From Nitrososphaeraceae archaeon (lineage in GTDB: Archaea; Thermoproteota; Nitrososphaeria; Nitrososphaerales; Nitrososphaeraceae), in NCBI GenBank assembly GCA_025936955.1, contig JAICSL010000087.1, positions 1 through 7,005 on the forward strand: a stretch of 7,005 nucleotides of DNA. The letters are read 5' to 3'. Of this stretch, positions 1 through 5,094 are shown piece after piece; positions within the stretch are counted from its first letter, which is position 1; each line of letters starts with the position of its first letter. The notes under the pieces were generated by a model that worked only from the letters and a program-made list of their open reading frames with translations, made no database searches and was not told the DNA's origin. Both the position numbers and the translations under genes were made by a program.

Positions 1-126
1 ATGCCTTTCGAAAAATGTGATACCTTTTACATGGTCAAACGATTGCATATTGATGTAGTTGTTGATTGGAATAATATCTTAAGACAACATCTTAAATTCG
101 ACCATAATAAATATGCATACGTGTAG
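1..126 (+). CDS. Possible C-terminal end of an upstream gene (partial)
   Basis: Frame 1 is open from the window edge to a TAG at 124-126, giving 41 residues with a plausible mixed composition (ending FDHNKYAYV). I do not recognise the family. The window happens to begin with ATG, but with no upstream sequence it cannot be told whether that is a start or an internal Met. The stop lies 10 nt before the ATG of the FAD oxidoreductase, so if real it could be the preceding gene of one operon. Against this, a TATA-like stretch at 104-114 sits inside its end, and 41 codons open by chance is not rare in AT-rich DNA. No function is proposed. Confidence 0.35.
   Translation: MPFEKCDTFYMVKRLHIDVVVDWNNILRQHLKFDHNKYAYV
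104..114 (+). promoter_or_regulatory. TATA-like box for the FAD oxidoreductase gene
   Basis: The stretch ATAATAAATAT lies about 23-33 nt upstream of the ATG at 137, the spacing expected for an archaeal TBP site feeding a leaderless or nearly leaderless transcript. No convincing Shine-Dalgarno motif precedes the ATG (only TAGGAA at 124-129), which fits leaderless initiation. Such AT-rich stretches are common in this DNA, so this is only suggestive. Confidence 0.35.
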
Positions 127-136
127 GAAAATTTAG

Positions 137-1441
137 ATGGGTTTGCAGAAGCATTATGATATTGCAGTTATTGGAAGTGGAATAATGGGCTCTTCTTTAG
201 CGTATTTTTTGTCCTCCTTCTCTAATTCAAAGACTATACTCATAGAGCAAACTCGTGAGATTGCCTCTCATACAAGTTCAAGAAACACGGGAAAAGTTCA
301 TGCCCCATTTTTATATAACCCTCTTGAAAAAAGACTATTTTCAAAAGCCGCATTCCTTGGGTTCGATATGTTGAACGACTACTGCATACAAAAATCGTTA
401 CCCTTTAAACAGGACGGTGTGTTAGAAGTAGCTACGTACGACAAGGGAATAGATAATCTGCAGAAATATTTAGAATGGGGATATTCTAACGGTTTGAAGA
501 AAGAAGAATTGAGATTTTTATGGAAGGACGAAGTTTCTAGGATTGAGCCAAATGTGCGTTGCATGTGTGCTATCTATTGTTCCAAGGATGCTTCTGTTGA
601 ATATGGGTCTATTGCAAGACATCTTGCTGAAGATTCAAGGAAGTTCGGTTGTCATGTTAGTGTTGAAACAAAAGTAAAAAGAATTAAGTACAGAAATAAT
701 AATATTGTTATTCAAACGAACAAAGGTGCAATTTCTGTAGATTATCTAATTAATGCGGCTGGAGGTGGAGCAATTGATATAGCTCATAACATGGGAGTAG
801 CTAATACATATGCTGATTTGCATTTTAGAGGAGAATACTGGCACGCGCCACAAGAGTATCACAATTTAACAAAAACAAGTATATACTCTGTACCCAAATA
901 TCCAGAATATCCCTTTCTAGATCCCCATTGGATAATACGTGTCGATGGAAGGTGTGAGATCGGTCCAAACGCAGTTCCTGTACTAAGTCCATATGCTTAT
1001 AACTGGAGTGATAATTTAAAGGGCTTTCAAAAGATTTTTGAGTTCACTCATACTGGAATTCGTAAACTTCTTTTAGACAAACAATTTTTATCTCTTGCAG
1101 GCAATGAACTAAAAAGTTCTTTCTCCAAAACTATGATGATAAATCGAGTTAAAGAGTTTTTACCACAACTAAAACCTTCGTTGTTTATTCAGAAAGGAGT
1201 ATCCGGTATTAGATCATCTTTAATAGATAAATCTGGAAAATTTGTTTCTGATACTATGATTGTTAATAAAAACAATTCTCTACATGTTCTTAATTATAAC
1301 TCTCCAGGAGCTACAGGTGCCCTGCCAATGGCTGCCATGATTGTAGATCAATTAATTAGAAATGGAATACTATCTCATGATCATACACAAAATAAATCAC
1401 TTTGGGATATTAAGAAAATTGCAGATCAAATGTCTGTTTAG
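137..1441 (+). CDS. FAD-dependent oxidoreductase, L-2-hydroxyglutarate oxidase (LhgO)-like
   Basis: This 434-residue protein belongs to the DAO/COG0579 flavoprotein superfamily. Visible features are an N-terminal Rossmann dinucleotide-binding motif GSGIMG (residues 13-18) after a beta strand, an acidic E37 ending strand two (ILIE) for the FAD ribose, the second FAD strand INAAGGGA (205-212), and a C-terminal FAD-contacting segment NYNSPGATGALPMA (387-400). The segments HTSSRNTGKVHAPF (45-58), FRGEYWHAP (230-238) and GRCEIGPNAV (271-280) match the pattern of LhgO/L2HGDH enzymes (SxHNSGVxHAG, FRGEYY, VGPNA). Members oxidise L-2-hydroxy acids, classically L-2-hydroxyglutarate to 2-oxoglutarate, passing electrons to oxygen or the quinone pool at the membrane face. 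Length is close to the family norm (about 400-440). An in-frame TAG at 134-136 makes this ATG the first possible start. The exact substrate is inferred, and a related 2-hydroxyacid or amino-acid oxidase remains possible. It stands alone, followed by a long spacer. Confidence 0.88.
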   Translation: MGLQKHYDIAVIGSGIMGSSLAYFLSSFSNSKTILIEQTREIASHTSSRNTGKVHAPFLYNPLEKRLFSKAAFLGFDMLNDYCIQKSLPFKQDGVLEVATYDKGIDNLQKYLEWGYSNGLKKEELRFLWKDEVSRIEPNVRCMCAIYCSKDASVEYGSIARHLAEDSRKFGCHVSVETKVKRIKYRNNNIVIQTNKGAISVDYLINAAGGGAIDIAHNMGVANTYADLHFRGEYWHAPQEYHNLTKTSIYSVPKYPEYPFLDPHWIIRVDGRCEIGPNAVPVLSPYAYNWSDNLKGFQKIFEFTHTGIRKLLLDKQFLSLAGNELKSSFSKTMMINRVKEFLPQLKPSLFIQKGVSGIRSSLIDKSGKFVSDTMIVNKNNSLHVLNYNSPGATGALPMAAMIVDQLIRNGILSHDHTQNKSLWDIKKIADQMSV

Positions 1442-1533
1442 CTTATGTTATGTAATCAAATAACCACCTAGAACATTAAAGCATTCATTGAATTCTTAAA
1501 GTGTGTAATATTAAAAACTATAGTCATATAGAA

Positions 1534-1560
1534 TAAAACGATCCGTTTTAAAGATATTTT
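1534..1560 (+). terminator. Terminator-like hairpin downstream of the FAD oxidoreductase gene
   Basis: Arms TAAAACG (1534-1540) and CGTTTTA (1544-1550) are perfectly complementary around a 3-nt ATC loop. They are followed by a short T tract (1557-1560) and a pyrimidine-rich run to about 1570. It lies 93 nt past the stop codon at 1441. Archaeal termination depends mainly on T tracts rather than stems, so the role is a guess from position and form. Confidence 0.4.
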
Positions 1561-1790
1561 CCCCCTCTTTTAAGATCTATTATTATTCAGATATATTCAT
1601 ACATTTTTGGATCTTGTTCAATCACATTGGAGTAGTATCTATTACTATATTACTTTGAATGAGCGAGTGGTAAAAGAAAAAGACAAGCTCTATTATGTCT
1701 AGATTCTTTAAACCCAAACCATATCATTTCCACTTAATCTTCTGTAGTCTTAAGCTAGCAGGTTAGGATTTTCTTTTATCCATGTGTTTC

Positions 1791-1805
1791 TATTAGAATC
1801 TAATA
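1791..1805. repeat. 15-bp palindrome in the long spacer
   Basis: TATTAGA and TCTAATA flank a single central A, giving perfect 7-bp arms. A one-base centre makes it a poor RNA hairpin but a typical shape for a dimeric DNA-binding protein site. No regulator can be assigned and no second copy was noticed. It could also be chance in AT-rich DNA. Confidence 0.3.
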
Positions 1806-2091
1806 TTTGTCATAGAATCTCATTTATTTTGATAAATAATAGTCTTTTAATATCAAATCATGTCTATAGTATTTAGATCTATGGTAAATCTTTATTATTT
1901 TTGGTCCTCATGGTATTTAATTCAAGCAAATCATAAAAAGGAGGTTGATTATTCTATTTCTTTTATTGACACTGTTACTCTATTTTCTATACTGTCATAC
2001 ATAACACGTCGTTGGGCACAATACTAAACTATAGTTACGTCATAATAAATTTACATTTTTTAGGAAATCACTTCATCATTTTTGAGTTAGA

Positions 2092-2127
2092 TATTTTTAA
2101 CCTTTTTCTGGGTTATTTTTCTGAGGG
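2092..2127 (+). promoter_or_regulatory. TATA-like box and short purine motif before the TTG start
   Basis: TATTTTTAA (2092-2100) lies 31-39 nt before the TTG at 2131, slightly farther than a leaderless promoter would need. That would allow a leader of about ten bases carrying GAGGG (2123-2127). The 3-nt gap from GAGGG to TTG is shorter than usual for a Shine-Dalgarno site, so either element may be fortuitous. Confidence 0.3.
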
Positions 2128-2130
2128 CCA

Positions 2131-2340
2131 TTGGATATTGATAGAGCTAAGTTAAAATATAAAATTAACTATAATCCTGTTACCTTTAATTTCTCTAATA
2201 AAACTTATGAAAATGGTTCAGAAGTATATAGCAAATATGAATATGCAAGAGCAAATCATTGGAAATGTGATAAGTGCGATTTTAGGTGTACCTCATTTAG
2301 GAAATTAAAACAGCACAAAGTAGAACAACATTCTTATTAA
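2131..2340 (+). CDS. Small single C2H2 zinc-finger protein
   Basis: The 69-residue product has one C-terminal classical zinc finger: C46-x2-C49-x12-H62-x4-H67, with the conserved core leucine at L59 three residues before the first His and basic helix residues (R57, K58, K60, Q61) where DNA-contacting side chains sit. The N-terminal 43 residues are polar, rich in Asn, Tyr and Lys, and match nothing I recognise. An in-frame TGA at 2122-2124 and the absence of any ATG or GTG in the frame make TTG at 2131 the only plausible standard start. Short one-finger C2H2 proteins are known from archaea, including Nitrososphaeria, and are presumed to bind DNA, RNA or protein. It sits alone between two long non-coding spacers. 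The intact metal-ligand spacing ending two codons before the stop argues it is real; target and role are unknown. Confidence 0.7.
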   Translation: MDIDRAKLKYKINYNPVTFNFSNKTYENGSEVYSKYEYARANHWKCDKCDFRCTSFRKLKQHKVEQHSY

Positions 2341-2684
2341 AGATCTTTATCTAAAATACTTATTTGTGATTTTCTTACATTCATCCTATCATCATCATTG
2401 TAGAGTTAGAATACGCCAGTATTTTGATTATAACTGTGATTTAATCGGAAACTTTTAGTATTCGTGCTACATAAGATGTACACCAGTCGTACTAAACTGA
2501 TTCGGGCCCGTGTCTGTTCTATAATCAATATTTCACAAGATGGGCCAGAATCAGTATTTTTTGAATATTGTTCATTTGAGTCATTTATTTTAATCGATCC
2601 TTGTTAACAAAGATTGACCTTTCTTGCTATCATTGCCACTTAAGATGATTACTAAGAAGTATGGTAACGTTTATCTAATGTGCA
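2341..2684. other. Intergenic spacer carrying a long inverted repeat
   Basis: These 344 nt between the zinc-finger and signal peptidase genes hold no convincing ORF. A small hairpin with 5-bp arms AATAC/GTATT and loop GCCA lies at 2410-2423. The notable structure is the 14-nt inverted repeat with T6 tail at 2496-2562, listed separately. No clear TATA box lies at the expected place before the signal peptidase ATG. Confidence 0.6.
2496..2562 (+). terminator. Long GC-containing hairpin followed by T6 (terminator or structured RNA)
   Basis: The left arm ACTGATTCGGGCCC (2496-2509) pairs with the right arm GGGCCAGAATCAGT (2542-2555) over 14 positions with one mismatch. The loop is 32 nt, and the T6 tract at 2557-2562 starts one base after the stem. 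The arms are much richer in G+C than the surrounding DNA, so the structure is unlikely to be chance. In + orientation it resembles a stem-and-U-tract terminator for the zinc-finger transcript about 155 nt downstream of its stop. Alternatives are the 3' end of a small RNA or a protein-binding inverted repeat. The loop is unusually long for a terminator. Confidence 0.5.
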
Positions 2685-3299
2685 ATGAATTCAAAGGATC
2701 TATTGTTGAATAAAGAGACTAAATCAAGAATTACAACTGAAATCAAATACGTTATAATTATTCTGATAGGAATCTCAGTGATCTGGGTTGGTCTTCGATT
2801 TGCAACAGGCGTCAATAATCCATTTTATATGGTTGCAAGCGAAAGTATGGTGCCTAAGCTTAACGTAGGTGATTTCCTCATTGTTAAGCATGCTAACGTA
2901 GGTGATTCTTCCTTTAATAGTCTCAATGTGGGTGACATTATCGTATTCAAGTCACCCGGTGTAACCGAAGGAGGTCAACATGAAACAATTGTGCATAGAG
3001 TTGCAGAGATACGAACCAATTTCCAGGGAGACAGAGTTATTAGAACCAAAGGTGATGCTAATCCGGGTTCAATAAGGTTTATAGATTATCCTATTAAAGA
3101 AGAAAATTATATAGGTAAAGTAATTTATATTATTCCAAAGGTCGGTTTAATTACAAAGGCGATCAGTCCTCCTGTTAACTATATTCTTATAGCAATTATT
3201 CTAGTAATGCTTTATTTCGTTCTAAAAAGAAAAAAGGTTGAAACAAATGAAGAAGTAAAAAAAAGAGATGAGAATAATAGTAATAATGGAGAAGGATGA
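2685..3299 (+). CDS. Archaeal/Sec11-type signal peptidase I (S26 family)
   Basis: This 204-residue membrane protease removes signal peptides from secreted and membrane proteins on the outer face of the cytoplasmic membrane. A transmembrane helix (about 21-39) leads into box B, SESMVPKL, with the nucleophile S54. Box C contains VGDIIVFKS (82-90). Box D, TIVHRV, carries H104, which replaces the bacterial general-base lysine as in Sec11 and other archaeal enzymes. Box E, TKGDANPGS, has D124, and D134 lies just after. A second hydrophobic helix (about 165-181) is followed by a Lys/Glu/Asn-rich cytoplasmic tail to 204. All residues expected for activity are present. An in-frame TAA at 2676-2678 makes the ATG at 2685 the first start; an ATG at 2678 is out of frame. 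Between S54 and box C the stretch NVGD occurs three times, one more than the two VGD motifs I expect. The gene appears to stand alone. Confidence 0.93.
   Translation: MNSKDLLLNKETKSRITTEIKYVIIILIGISVIWVGLRFATGVNNPFYMVASESMVPKLNVGDFLIVKHANVGDSSFNSLNVGDIIVFKSPGVTEGGQHETIVHRVAEIRTNFQGDRVIRTKGDANPGSIRFIDYPIKEENYIGKVIYIIPKVGLITKAISPPVNYILIAIILVMLYFVLKRKKVETNEEVKKRDENNSNNGEG
2861..2907 (+). repeat. Direct repeat of 14 bp inside the signal peptidase gene
   Basis: TAACGTAGGTGATT occurs at 2861-2874 and again at 2894-2907, a 33-nt (11-codon) period that keeps the frame. It encodes two copies of NVGD, and a diverged third copy follows (AATGTGGGTGA from 2928). It looks like a small in-frame duplication in the surface loop after the catalytic serine. 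Confidence 0.5.
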
Positions 3300-3332
3300 A
3301 TCATTAACCACATTTGTAAAATAATTTGTTGT

Positions 3333-3349
3333 ACTCAATTTGTTTGAGT
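3333..3349 (+). terminator. Small hairpin downstream of the signal peptidase gene
   Basis: ACTCAA (3333-3338) and TTGAGT (3344-3349) form a 6-bp stem with a 5-nt loop, 34 nt after the signal peptidase stop codon. No T tract follows directly; the nearest is T6 at 3414-3419. It may assist termination or mean nothing. The rest of the spacer to 3533 shows no gene. Confidence 0.25.
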
Positions 3350-3533
3350 TGACGAGAAATGTTATAATCTTGTTGGTGTAGGGATTTATGTTGGGCTTCC
3401 AATCATAGCACTGTTTTTTAGTTCGATCCAATGAGTTCGCATATTGGAATCTAATACCCTCCAAACATGTTCCTTATTTCATTTATCATACATGACCTTC
3501 GAATTTGCATTTCTTAGGCAAATAATTGTAGCA

Positions 3534-3540
3534 TTTAATA
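3534..3540 (+). promoter_or_regulatory. TATA-like box for the RAM-domain gene
   Basis: TTTAATA lies 26-32 nt before the ATG at 3566, the standard archaeal TATA-to-start distance for a leaderless mRNA. The sequence between them has no Shine-Dalgarno motif (it is C/T-rich, then CAACA), which supports transcription starting at or a few bases before the ATG. Confidence 0.55.
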
Positions 3541-3565
3541 GCTGCTACTCCTCCCATACTCAACA

Positions 3566-3832
3566 ATGCCAACTGCCTATGTATTGATCAACTGCGAATT
3601 AGGGGAAGAAGATGAGATAATAAGAACACTGAAGACTCTACCCAGTGTAAATGAAGTAAATGGAATATATGGTGCGCATGATATACTTGTGAAGATTCAG
3701 GCGGATAGTATGGATAAGGTAAGAGAAACTATAACCTGGCATATGAGAAAGATCGACAGGATAAAATCGACTCTAACATTGGTAGTAATTGAAGGTCAAG
3801 CCAATAATACAAAATATGATATACGTAGGTGA
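3566..3832 (+). CDS. Stand-alone Lrp/AsnC ligand-binding (RAM) domain protein
   Basis: The 88 residues form just the C-terminal effector domain of Lrp/AsnC regulators, with the expected beta-alpha-beta-beta-alpha-beta order: YVLINCELG (5-13), helix EDEIIRTLKTL (15-25), VNEVNGIYGAHDILVKIQA (28-46) with the signature Gly-rich turn before DILVK, helix MDKVRETITWHMRKI (49-63), and final strand TLTLVVIEG (69-77). There is no helix-turn-helix, so it should not bind DNA itself. Stand-alone RAM proteins usually assemble into dimers and larger rings that bind amino acids or similar small molecules, or modify full-length Lrp proteins by co-assembly. An ORF this short is the normal length for the type. 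No neighbouring biosynthetic gene hints at the ligand. Family call is firm; ligand and partner are unknown. Confidence 0.9.
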   Translation: MPTAYVLINCELGEEDEIIRTLKTLPSVNEVNGIYGAHDILVKIQADSMDKVRETITWHMRKIDRIKSTLTLVVIEGQANNTKYDIRR

Positions 3833-3897
3833 ACTAAGAACAGTTAGGGAGAACGATTATGTGATGATACTAAATCTGTCACTTAAAGAAAACAGCT

Positions 3898-3919
3898 ATT
3901 CAAATAGTATTCAAATAGT
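3898..3919. repeat. Tandem 11-bp repeat, two copies
   Basis: ATTCAAATAGT occurs twice with no spacer (3898-3908, 3909-3919). The first copy, with the two preceding bases, forms the near-palindrome CTATT-CA-AATAG. It lies 66 nt past the RAM gene stop. It could be a protein-binding site or a slippage product. Confidence 0.5.
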
Positions 3920-4000
3920 TTAGAATACATATAGATTGGTAACATCTTAATTATTCGATTTCAGTTATACTATGCTATTGTTAAAGGTCTACCCATCAAA

Positions 4001-4007
4001 TATATAA
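4001..4007 (+). promoter_or_regulatory. Orphan TATA-like box in the convergent spacer
   Basis: TATATAA within AAATATATAAG is among the best TATA-box matches in the window but precedes no ORF. If used, transcription would begin near 4027-4035 on the + strand. It is the basis for suggesting a non-coding transcript ending at the T tracts near 4440-4465. The match alone is weak evidence in AT-rich DNA. Confidence 0.25.
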
Positions 4008-4411
4008 GCTGAATTTGGAATTCCTATTTAAATGTGTTATACTAACTTATAGATTAAACTTGAAGTCTTGTTAGTATTCATAAATGTTCTTGGGTTGTTT
4101 TTATAATAATAGAAAAAGTAATTTAAGCAAGTTGAAAATACAAAAGTAATACTAATAGAATGATTTTTGAAAAAGTTTTTTTGACAAGTTATATAGAGGA
4201 CTGGATAGGTTGATAAAACTTGATCAAATACCACCTACATTCATTAAATAGATAATCTTATTTGATAATAATACATATGGTATAATGTATAACCAAATGG
4301 CCAGCTTGATGTTATACTATTGATTAAAAGAATTTCTGCGTTTATCACAATAAAAAGAACCACAAAAACATGACCATAATTATAAAAAGCGCATAACACA
4401 ATAATCAGATT

Positions 4412-4465
4412 GATGCTATAGCATCCTTTAATTCTTAAATTTTTTTAACACGTATATTTTTTTTT
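4412..4465 (+). terminator. 14-bp palindrome followed by T7 and T9 tracts
   Basis: GATGCTATAGCATC (4412-4425) is a perfect palindrome, followed by T7 at 4440-4446 and T9 at 4457-4465. T tracts of this kind are the main signal for archaeal RNA polymerase termination. On the + strand no gene ends nearby (the RAM gene stops about 600 nt earlier), so it would terminate either a long read-through transcript or an unannotated RNA. Confidence 0.4.
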
Positions 4466-4597
4466 GACAACTCTACCTTCTACAATAAATGGTGGTATGT
4501 GTTATTCTTCAATTTAGTCGTGTACAAACACTTACGAGTACTACATAGTTTATTGTTGGGGATTTCTTATTGTAACCATGTTTACATTCGTCTTTCA

Positions 4598-4625
4598 GCA
4601 GCAACAAATTATCTTTCTGTGCTGC
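4598..4625 (-). terminator. Hairpin downstream of the rtcB-PDCD5 operon
   Basis: GCAGCA (4598-4603) and TGCTGC (4620-4625) are exact inverted copies around a 16-nt loop, 47 nt downstream of the PDCD5-like stop codon on the minus strand. It is locally GC-rich, but no T tract follows on that strand. It could be a 3' end processing or stability element rather than a true terminator. Confidence 0.3.
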
Positions 4626-4671
4626 CATCAATTTCTATAAAGTCATAGAATCAATAGAATCTTATCTAATG

Positions 4672-5094
4672 TTAATCGTTACTGTCATAAATGGTATCAT
4701 CTTTCTCTTGCTTCAATTTATCAGAGAATGAAACCATTTTGCCGTGATCTTCGATTTTTATACTTGTATTGACTCTAACATTTATTCCAACCGTGCGAAA
4801 TAGTGCTAACAATTCTCCGCCTGAAATCCTCTGGTTGATCTCGCCTGTGTTAATTAGTTCTACAATTCTGTTAATAATCGCTTTTGTCTGGAGCGGGAAT
4901 TGAGATTCTGCAAGATTCAGAACCTCCTGTCCTCTATCATATAAATACCCTGAAATAATTTCACTGCTTGTTTTTGATCGGTTTTTTTGATTCTGGTTTT
5001 TCATCCTTGCCTTTTCCATCGCTGCTGCTAATTCTCGCATCTCTTTCATCTTGCGAGCCTTGATAATACTAATATCTGGGTCTTCTTCGGACAT
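4672..5094 (-). CDS. PDCD5/TFAR19-like nucleic-acid-binding protein
   Basis: The 140 residues match the layout of archaeal PDCD5-family proteins: an acidic start, a charged N-terminal helix rich in Lys/Arg/Glu/Met (about 10-32), a basic polar linker (33-42), then a compact helical core. The core has SEIISGYLYDRGQEVLNLA (44-62), QTKAIINRIVELINTGEI (69-86), SGGELLALFRTVG (91-103), and a final segment VNTSIKIEDHGK (108-119). The last strand-like TSIKI before a charged tail corresponds to the KIRF-type ending of the family. Relatives bind DNA or nucleic acid non-specifically and are usually about 110-120 residues; this one has a longer linker and an acidic C-terminus. Its ATG overlaps the rtcB stop by one base (TAATG), so translation is probably coupled, with AAGGG just upstream as a possible ribosome site. 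The family call is from the pattern only; the role beside an RNA ligase is inferred. Confidence 0.75.
   Translation of the reverse strand: MSEEDPDISIIKARKMKEMRELAAAMEKARMKNQNQKNRSKTSSEIISGYLYDRGQEVLNLAESQFPLQTKAIINRIVELINTGEINQRISGGELLALFRTVGINVRVNTSIKIEDHGKMVSFSDKLKQEKDDTIYDSND

Larger units (their letters stand above)
1442..2130. other. AT-rich intergenic spacer with no convincing gene
   Basis: Nearly 700 nt separate the FAD oxidoreductase from the zinc-finger gene. On both strands I see only short open stretches, for example a 31-codon TTG-started run ending at 1702 and a 19-codon hydrophobic run at 1945-2004 directly abutting an AAGGAGG motif. Neither is convincing. The spacer holds a terminator-like hairpin (1534-1550) and a palindrome (1791-1805), listed separately. 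No tRNA-like fold, transposase remnant or repeat array was recognised. Confidence 0.6.
3833..4671. other. Convergent AT-rich intergenic region
   Basis: This 839-nt gap lies between the 3' ends of the RAM gene (+) and the PDCD5-like gene (-). It contains a tandem 11-bp repeat (3898-3919), a good TATA-like stretch TATATAA (4001-4007), a 12-bp direct repeat TTTTTTTGACAA (4176-4187 and 4459-4470), a perfect 14-bp palindrome (4412-4425), T7 and T9 tracts (4440-4446, 4457-4465) and a small hairpin (4598-4625). A 65-codon GTG-started ORF on the minus strand (4037-4234) is Phe/Tyr/Asn-rich and looks like translated AT noise. The size is large for a convergent gap, so an unannotated small RNA is possible. 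Confidence 0.6.

Noticed and set aside
379..564. 61-codon minus-strand ORF inside the FAD oxidoreductase gene
   Set aside because: It lies wholly within a well-supported gene in the opposite direction and has no recognisable motif; an antisense shadow.
1607..1702. 31-codon TTG-started ORF in the long spacer
   Set aside because: Short, no ribosome site or TATA box at a sensible distance, and no recognisable sequence; an open run of this length is expected by chance.
1938..2004. AAGGAGG motif followed by a 19-codon hydrophobic TTG-started ORF
   Set aside because: The motif directly abuts the TTG with no spacer, so it cannot serve as a normal ribosome site, and the peptide is only Leu/Ile/Phe/Tyr-rich as AT-rich DNA often gives.
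3420..3450. GTTCGATCC resembling a tRNA T-loop
   Set aside because: No matching acceptor, D-arm or anticodon stem can be drawn around it.
3222..3464. 80-codon minus-strand ORF overlapping the end of the signal peptidase gene
   Set aside because: It overlaps the real gene's Lys/Asn-rich tail antisense, ends in a Phe/Ser/Ile-rich low-complexity run, and shows no domain pattern.
3861..3882. GTGATGA resembling a C box of a C/D guide RNA, with short GTGA/TCAC arms
   Set aside because: No CTGA D box is found within the usual 20-60 nt, so there is no C/D RNA architecture.
4037..4234. 65-codon minus-strand ORF in the convergent spacer
   Set aside because: It starts with GTG, is dominated by Phe, Tyr, Asn, Ser and Thr as expected from translated AT-rich DNA, and has no recognisable motif. 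Membrane-like stretches are broken by polar residues.
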